Source: Chloroflexota bacterium
GTDB taxonomy: Bacteria > Chloroflexota > Anaerolineae > 4572-78 > J111
Length of the DNA stretch: 9,827 bases
Direction: 5' to 3'
NCBI GenBank assembly: GCA_003694775.1
Contig: RFJV01000572.1
Span: 1-9,827, forward strand
Below are positions 5,862-9,827 of this stretch, piece after piece. Numbering within the stretch: the first letter of the stretch is position 1; every line of letters starts with the position of its first letter. The notes under the pieces are model-generated. The model made no database searches. It had not been told where the DNA came from and worked only from the letters and a program-made list of their open reading frames with translations. The translations under genes were made by a program, and so were the position numbers.

Positions 5862-6722
5862 ATGCTGAAAAAAATCATTGTCGCAACATTGGTGGTCATT
5901 GTAGCGGGCGCGGTGGCCGTGGGCGCGTATGACGCTTATCGCGGGAACAGCACTTTGAACTTACCCTCGCTGGCCTGGGCGCAGTCGAGTCAAAATAGCG
6001 GGCAGGGCCGCGGGCAAGGACAAGGGCAAGGGCAGAGGCAAGGCCGGGGCCGTGGACAGCAGTCAGGCCAGGCGCAGGGAAATCGCGGTCAGGCCGGCGG
6101 TGGTGAACCGATGATGGAGCACGAGTGGACAACGCTGACCGGCGTTGTTGTGTCTGCTGACGGGCAAAGCATGGTGGTGGACACGGCGGAACAGGGTGAG
6201 ATGACCCTGCAGTTAGGGGAAATGGGCTTTGCCGAATCTCAGGGCGTGGCCTTTAATCCCGGCGACCAGGTGACCGTGTTGGGGTTTGAGGGCGAAAACG
6301 GGTTGTTTCAGGTAGGGCAGGTCAATAACGAAACCACGGGCGAAGCTCTGATGCTGCGCGACCCCAACGGACGCCCCCTCTGGGCCGGTCGCGGCCAGGG
6401 CGGCGATGGAGAGCCGATGGCCGCGGCGAATGAATGGGTCACTTTGCAGGGCGTGGTGGTATCGGCACAGCAAGGACTGGTGGTGGATACGGCTGAGCGG
6501 GGCGAGTTAATGGTTGAATTAGGGCCGCCCTGGTTTGCCAGCGAACAGGCTGTGGTCTTCAATCCCGGCGATTCGGTCACTATTGTGGGCTTTGACGGCA
6601 ACGGCGGGATGTTCCAGGCCGGACAAATCACCAACGAAACCACGGGGGAAACCCTGATGCTGCGCGACCCCAACGGACGCCCCCTCTGGGCCGGTCGCGG
6701 ACGGGAAATGCAGGGCAATTAA
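5862..6722 (+). CDS. exported or membrane-anchored protein with Gln/Gly/Arg-rich linker and two tandem domain repeats, function unknown
   Basis: No known family is recognised with confidence. The 286 residues start with MLKK and a hydrophobic stretch (about 5-22), a signal peptide or membrane anchor. An AWA motif at 38-40 is a possible but unusually distant cleavage site. Residues 43-80 are a low-complexity, basic Gln/Gly/Arg tract. Two homologous domains follow, residues 88-178 and 191-280, each opening with EW-TL-GVVVSA and running through a VVDTAE strand and a FNPGD-VT--GF segment. Both end in the identical stretch LMLRDPNGRPLWAGRG. The short beta-strand pattern with the NPGD turn suggests an OB-fold-like or small beta-barrel domain, as inference only. 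There are no cysteines, so no heme or iron-sulfur site. It begins with an AAGGAGG ribosome binding site and ends 22 bases before the cytochrome b gene, so it is probably co-transcribed with it. A role at the outer face of the respiratory complex or in its assembly is possible. Confidence 0.88.
   Translation: MLKKIIVATLVVIVAGAVAVGAYDAYRGNSTLNLPSLAWAQSSQNSGQGRGQGQGQGQRQGRGRGQQSGQAQGNRGQAGGGEPMMEHEWTTLTGVVVSADGQSMVVDTAEQGEMTLQLGEMGFAESQGVAFNPGDQVTVLGFEGENGLFQVGQVNNETTGEALMLRDPNGRPLWAGRGQGGDGEPMAAANEWVTLQGVVVSAQQGLVVDTAERGELMVELGPPWFASEQAVVFNPGDSVTIVGFDGNGGMFQAGQITNETTGETLMLRDPNGRPLWAGRGREMQGN
6348..6394 (+). repeat. first copy of a 47-bp exact direct repeat inside the duplicated-domain gene
   Basis: This copy encodes the end of domain 1, from Leu163 through the LRDPNGRPLWAGR stretch. 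It is base-for-base identical to 6654-6700, including every third codon position, and the identity nearly continues to the left (AACGAAACCACGGG in both copies). Confidence 0.9.
6654..6700 (+). repeat. second copy of the 47-bp exact direct repeat
   Basis: This copy ends domain 2 and lies exactly 306 bases (102 codons) after the first, so recombination between the copies would stay in frame and delete one domain. The rest of the two domains has diverged clearly in both DNA and protein. Confidence 0.9.
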
Positions 6723-6744
6723 AGGTTAAAAACAGGAGGTCGCT

Positions 6745-8160
6745 ATGGCAGATTCAAATACCGCGTCTCAACCATCAACCAGATTTGTTAGCCGTGTGTG
6801 GCGTTCTATCTTTCGCAGGCCGCTGGTTCCCAGAAGCGATAGAGAACGGAAATTGATGGTGCTGGACAGCCTGATACTGCATATTCATCCCAGCACTGTG
6901 CCGGAAAAAACACTCCAACTCAGTCTTACCTGGGGATTGGGCGGTATGGCCGCTATTCTGATGACCATTCTGCTGGTCACGGGGGTGATGTTGATGTTTG
7001 CCTACACGCCATCTCCCGCCCAGGCATATAACGATATATTGAACCTGCAAACCAATGTCTGGTTTGGGCAACTGGTACGGAATCTGCATCACTGGAGCGG
7101 CAACGCCATGCTGGTGGTGGCTTTCCTGCATATGCTGCGGGTCTTTTTTACCGGCGGTTTTCGCGAGCCGCGGCAGTTTAACTGGATTGTGGGCATTACC
7201 TTGCTGTTGCTGACCGTCGGGGCGAATTTTACCGGCTATCTTCTGCCGTGGGACCAGTTGGCTTACTGGGCAGTAACCGTTGGGACGGGGCTGGTGGAGT
7301 ATATCCCGCTGGTGGGGAAATGGATTCAAACCGTCATTCTGGGCGGGCCGGAAGTGGGTGCGGCCACCCTGCTGAACTTCTACGGATTGCACATCGCCCT
7401 GATTCCCATTGCGATGCTGTCCCTGATGTCCTATCATTTCTGGCGGATACGCAAAGATGGCGGCGTGGTCATTCCTCGCGTCCCGGATGAACCGGGCGAA
7501 CAAAAGGTCAGTCGGGTCACCACCATTCCCCATCTGGTACTGCGGGAACTGGTGGTCGCTCTGGTGCTGATTGCCGCTATCCTGCTATTTTCGATGGCGG
7601 TGAACGCGCCGCTGGAAGAGCTGGCGAACCCGGATGTTAGTCCCAATCCGGCCAAAGCGCCGTGGTATTTTCTGGGCATTCAAGAACTTCTTTTGCACTT
7701 CCATCCCCTGGTCGCGGCACTGGTGATTCCGACCCTGACGCTGGGCGCGTTGATACTTTTGCCGTATTTTGATGCTGACCTGGACAGCGTCGGCGTCTGG
7801 TTCCGCTCGTATAAGGGGCGGCGGATGGCGCTGGAAGCGGCGATGATAGGGCTGGTTGGAACGCCCCTGCTGGTGCTGGCCGATGAGTTTGTCATCGACT
7901 TTGTGGGGTGGCTGCCCAGCCTGCCCACGCTGGTCAGCAATGGACTGGTTCCACTGGCGATGGTTCTGTTGTTGTTAATCGGCTTTTACGACTGGATGAA
8001 GAAGCGTTTTGCCGCGACAAACTGCGAAACTGTTCAGGCGACTTTTGTCCTGCTGTTGACCGCCTTTATCGTCCTCACGATTGTGGGTATCTGGTTCCGC
8101 GGGCCGGGGATGGCCTTGATGTGGCCGTGGGACGTAAGCTCTGCAGTAGTGGGGCATTAA
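6745..8160 (+). CDS. cytochrome b (b6-type with fused subunit-IV-like half) of a quinol:cytochrome c oxidoreductase
   Basis: This 471-residue integral membrane protein is the quinol-oxidising, diheme subunit of a bc-type complex. A 45-60 residue hydrophilic N-terminal extension precedes about nine hydrophobic helices (near 62-86, 116-136, 146-168, 209-233, 264-286, 319-340, 362-380, 396-414 and 432-450). Heme ligands are His114 and His128 (LHHWSGN and FLHMLRV) and His216 and His231 (YGLHIAL and MSYHFW). The second pair is 15 apart, as in plant and cyanobacterial b6, not 14 as in mitochondrial-type b. The quinol-site PEWY is APWYF (306-310), within NPAKAPWYFLGIQE, a variant I recall from menaquinol-type bacterial cytochromes b. 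The cysteine that binds heme ci in b6f (YCLGG) is Gly64 here. A ribosome binding site AGGAGGT (6734-6740) precedes it; the Rieske gene follows after 15 bases. Confidence 0.95.
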   Translation: MADSNTASQPSTRFVSRVWRSIFRRPLVPRSDRERKLMVLDSLILHIHPSTVPEKTLQLSLTWGLGGMAAILMTILLVTGVMLMFAYTPSPAQAYNDILNLQTNVWFGQLVRNLHHWSGNAMLVVAFLHMLRVFFTGGFREPRQFNWIVGITLLLLTVGANFTGYLLPWDQLAYWAVTVGTGLVEYIPLVGKWIQTVILGGPEVGAATLLNFYGLHIALIPIAMLSLMSYHFWRIRKDGGVVIPRVPDEPGEQKVSRVTTIPHLVLRELVVALVLIAAILLFSMAVNAPLEELANPDVSPNPAKAPWYFLGIQELLLHFHPLVAALVIPTLTLGALILLPYFDADLDSVGVWFRSYKGRRMALEAAMIGLVGTPLLVLADEFVIDFVGWLPSLPTLVSNGLVPLAMVLLLLIGFYDWMKKRFAATNCETVQATFVLLLTAFIVLTIVGIWFRGPGMALMWPWDVSSAVVGH

Positions 8161-8175
8161 AAAAGGAGGGACAAA

Positions 8176-8679
8176 ATGGCAGACGAACAAAAACAAACGA
8201 AACTGGGTTCGAATCCCACTCGTCGTGACTTTTTGAAGCTAATCTGGACGGGACTGGGTGTCCTGGCCCTGGCTGAAGCCGGGGGAATGGCCGTGGCTTT
8301 CTCCCTGCCCCGCATCGCCGAGGGTGAATTCGGCGGGGTGGTGACAGCCGGCCCGGTGGATGACTTTCCACGCAATTCGGTGACGCCGTTCAACCAGGGG
8401 CGTTTTTACCTGTCCCGGCTAGAGGATGGCGGCTTTCTGGCCCTGTATCGCAAATGCACGCACCTGGGCTGCGCCGTCCCCTGGGAACCCACTGAAGGAC
8501 GATTTATGTGTCCGTGCCACGCCTCGGCCTTTGATGCCAAAGGAAATGTCCTCAACCCGCCCGCACCGAGAGCAATGGACCTCTTTCCGGTTCTTATCGA
8601 GGACGGAATCGTGAAGGTTGATACAGGGACGGTTATTCAGCGGGATAAGTTCGACCCGTCGCAAGTGGTGTATCCGTAG
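8176..8679 (+). CDS. Rieske [2Fe-2S] iron-sulfur protein of the bc-type complex
   Basis: The 167-residue protein takes one electron from quinol at the cytochrome b site and passes it to the c-type cytochrome. A twin-arginine-like TRRDFLK (15-21) precedes a hydrophobic helix (about 22-45), which matches the Tat-exported, membrane-anchored Rieske architecture. Cluster motifs are CTHLGC (94-99) and CPCHASAFD (112-120): ligands Cys94, His96, Cys112 and His115, with Cys99-Cys114 as the stabilising disulfide. Ser117, which hydrogen-bonds the cluster, is kept. The tyrosine usual in high-potential Rieske proteins is Phe119, consistent with a lower potential and menaquinol use (inference). Perfect AAGGAGG at 8163-8169 lies 6 bases before the ATG, and the gene starts 15 bases after the cytochrome b stop. 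The order b-Rieske-c differs from the common Rieske-b-c1 order. Confidence 0.97.
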   Translation: MADEQKQTKLGSNPTRRDFLKLIWTGLGVLALAEAGGMAVAFSLPRIAEGEFGGVVTAGPVDDFPRNSVTPFNQGRFYLSRLEDGGFLALYRKCTHLGCAVPWEPTEGRFMCPCHASAFDAKGNVLNPPAPRAMDLFPVLIEDGIVKVDTGTVIQRDKFDPSQVVYP

Positions 8680-8683
8680 GAGA

Positions 8684-8721
8684 GGAGATTGGGAGATTAG
8701 AGCCCGGAGATTGGAGATTGG
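8684..8721 (+). repeat. GGAGATT repeat cluster in the Rieske-cytochrome c spacer, supplying the ribosome binding site
   Basis: The 42-base gap between the Rieske stop and the next start consists almost entirely of four GGAGATT copies: 8684-8690, 8692-8698, 8706-8712 and 8713-8719. The first two are spaced by 8, then a GAGCCC interruption, then two spaced by 7. The last GGAG (8713-8716) lies 5 bases before the ATG at 8722 and is the only plausible Shine-Dalgarno sequence. It is the same octamer as at 3360-3383. Confidence 0.85.
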
Positions 8722-9827
8722 ATGATGAAAACGTGGACTATTATTGGCGTGATTGCGACCGCGATTATCGCTATCGCTCTGCCGGTTTATGCCCTCAACG
8801 AAGCTGACCGGATGGCGCAGACGCAGGCAGAACTGTTGGCCGATTCGATTGAACAGGGTGAAGCCATTTACGCCCAGAACTGTGTGGTCTGTCACAGCGT
8901 CGATGGGCAGGGCATTGGCGCATACCCCGGCCTGGATAACGAGGGCGTACGTTCGATGGCGTATGAGGACCTGTTCAAAACGATTGAACGGGGCCGGTAC
9001 GGCACGGCTATGGCCGCCTGGGGTGTCAACGAGGGCGGCGTTTTGAACGACATGCAAATCAACCAGCTTATCGCCATGATTCAGCACGGCGACTGGGCCG
9101 AAACGGCTCAAACGGTTGAACGGTTGGGACTGGCCCCGCCAACGGTCATCAGCATTGACATCCCGGATGACGTGTTGAGCCAGGTAGCCGACCTGCCCCA
9201 CGGTGACCTGCTGGCCGCGGCCCTGCCGATTTATGCAGCCAACTGCGCCGGCTGTCACGGCGCCAACGGCGAGGGGACGGGGATTGCCCCCTCTTTGAAT
9301 AATGCCGACTTGCGCGCCCAAAAATCTGATGAAGAACTGGCTCGCATCATCACCACCGGTGTCTCCGGCACGCTAATGGCCGGCTGGAATCAGGCTCTGA
9401 CACAAACCGAGATTGAAGCTCTGGTGGGCCTCATTCGCTATTGGGATGAAATCCCTGTGGACGCCATTCCACAGCCGGAACTCCCCGCCATCGCCAGCAC
9501 CGACGCGGAAGTGATTGCCGCGGGGGCAAAGCTGTACAGCGTGGCCTGCAGTCACTGTCACGGCCCGGAAGGCCAGGGCACACCGATGGCCCCGGCCCTG
9601 AATGTGCAGAGTTTTCTTACAGAAACCAGCGACCAGGCCATCAAGGCCATCATCTCCCAGGGCGTGCCGGATACCCGCATGCCGGCCTGGGGTGGTCGCC
9701 TGACCGATGAGCAGATGAATGCGCTGGTCAGCTTTATCCGGGCCTGGGAGCCAACCGCGCCCGCCGTCGCCCAACCCTCCCGGCCCGGTATGACGGGTGA
9801 AGATGGTATGGGACCTCCCTGGCTGCG
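8722..9827 (+). CDS. triheme c-type cytochrome, cut off by the window end
   Basis: The frame is open for 368 codons to the right edge with no stop. A hydrophobic N terminus (about residues 5-20) ends in PVYA at 21-24, a good signal peptidase site, so the protein is exported. Three class-I cytochrome c domains follow, each with CxxCH and a distal methionine: CVVCH at 54-58 with Met97, CAGCH at 175-179 with Met219, and CSHCH at 276-280 with Met320. Each methionine lies in a TAMAAW, TLMAGW or TRMPAW context. Domains are joined by Pro-rich linkers (near 138-150 and 244-256), and the visible end is again Pro/Gly-rich, so a further segment probably follows. It likely replaces cytochrome c1 as electron acceptor for the Rieske protein, extending the chain towards an oxidase. 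ATG codons at 8722 and 8725 are both usable; the first is chosen by spacing to GGAG. Heme attachment motifs make the call firm; the partner is inferred from the operon. Confidence 0.95.
   Translation, partial: MMKTWTIIGVIATAIIAIALPVYALNEADRMAQTQAELLADSIEQGEAIYAQNCVVCHSVDGQGIGAYPGLDNEGVRSMAYEDLFKTIERGRYGTAMAAWGVNEGGVLNDMQINQLIAMIQHGDWAETAQTVERLGLAPPTVISIDIPDDVLSQVADLPHGDLLAAALPIYAANCAGCHGANGEGTGIAPSLNNADLRAQKSDEELARIITTGVSGTLMAGWNQALTQTEIEALVGLIRYWDEIPVDAIPQPELPAIASTDAEVIAAGAKLYSVACSHCHGPEGQGTPMAPALNVQSFLTETSDQAIKAIISQGVPDTRMPAWGGRLTDEQMNALVSFIRAWEPTAPAVAQPSRPGMTGEDGMGPPWL

Noticed and set aside
8419..9321. A 300-codon minus-strand frame opposite the Rieske and cytochrome c genes
   Set aside because: The plus strand here carries clear CTHLGC, CPCH and CxxCH motifs in two genes; the minus frame has none.

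Overview
The window is a chromosomal segment with roughly 60% GC, and every supported gene lies on the plus strand. It reads as three successive transcription units. The rusticyanin-like, phage or defence genes of a typical accessory region are absent. The genes are metabolic and respiratory. The best guess for the host is a Chloroflexota (Anaerolineae-like) bacterium. This rests on the degenerate 7-8 bp repeats between genes, the style of the secreted Gln/Gly/Arg-rich protein and the menaquinol-type cytochrome b/Rieske pair. No marker gene settles the taxonomy, so this is a moderate-confidence inference.

Unit 1 (1-3352): a 23-bp tandem array at the left edge leads directly into a GlpE-like single-domain rhodanese (128-553). 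Six bases later comes a full-length bacterial phosphoenolpyruvate carboxylase (560-3352). Its catalytic residues and the four residues of the aspartate feedback site are all recognisable.

Spacer (3353-3563): this carries a phased octamer-repeat tract interrupted by an 85-bp element. The element is built around a perfect 32-bp palindrome and is bounded by a 15-bp direct duplication, which looks like a small non-coding element inserted into the repeat tract.

Unit 2 (3564-5732): an iron-type alcohol dehydrogenase homologue with altered metal-site residues is followed 10 bases later by a zinc-type MDR alcohol dehydrogenase. A clear intrinsic terminator closes the unit. The substrate of the pair cannot be read from the sequence.

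Unit 3 (5733 to the right edge): a candidate promoter with three 11-bp PhoB/OmpR-like direct repeats precedes four genes. These are an exported Gln/Gly/Arg-rich protein with two copies of a roughly 90-residue domain, a b6-type cytochrome b fused to a subunit-IV-like half, a Rieske iron-sulfur protein, and a triheme cytochrome c cut off by the window end. Together the last three form a quinol:cytochrome c oxidoreductase of unusual composition. Quinol is oxidised at the b/Rieske site and electrons leave through a three-heme cytochrome. The Rieske-cytochrome c spacer carries the same GGAGATT repeats as the 3.4-kb spacer, and here they also supply the ribosome binding site.

The most interesting signals are the interrupted octamer tract with its nested palindrome, the repeat-derived ribosome binding site, the duplicated-domain exported protein leading the bc-type operon under a Pho-box-like sequence, and the non-canonical quinol-site and heme features of the cytochrome b.
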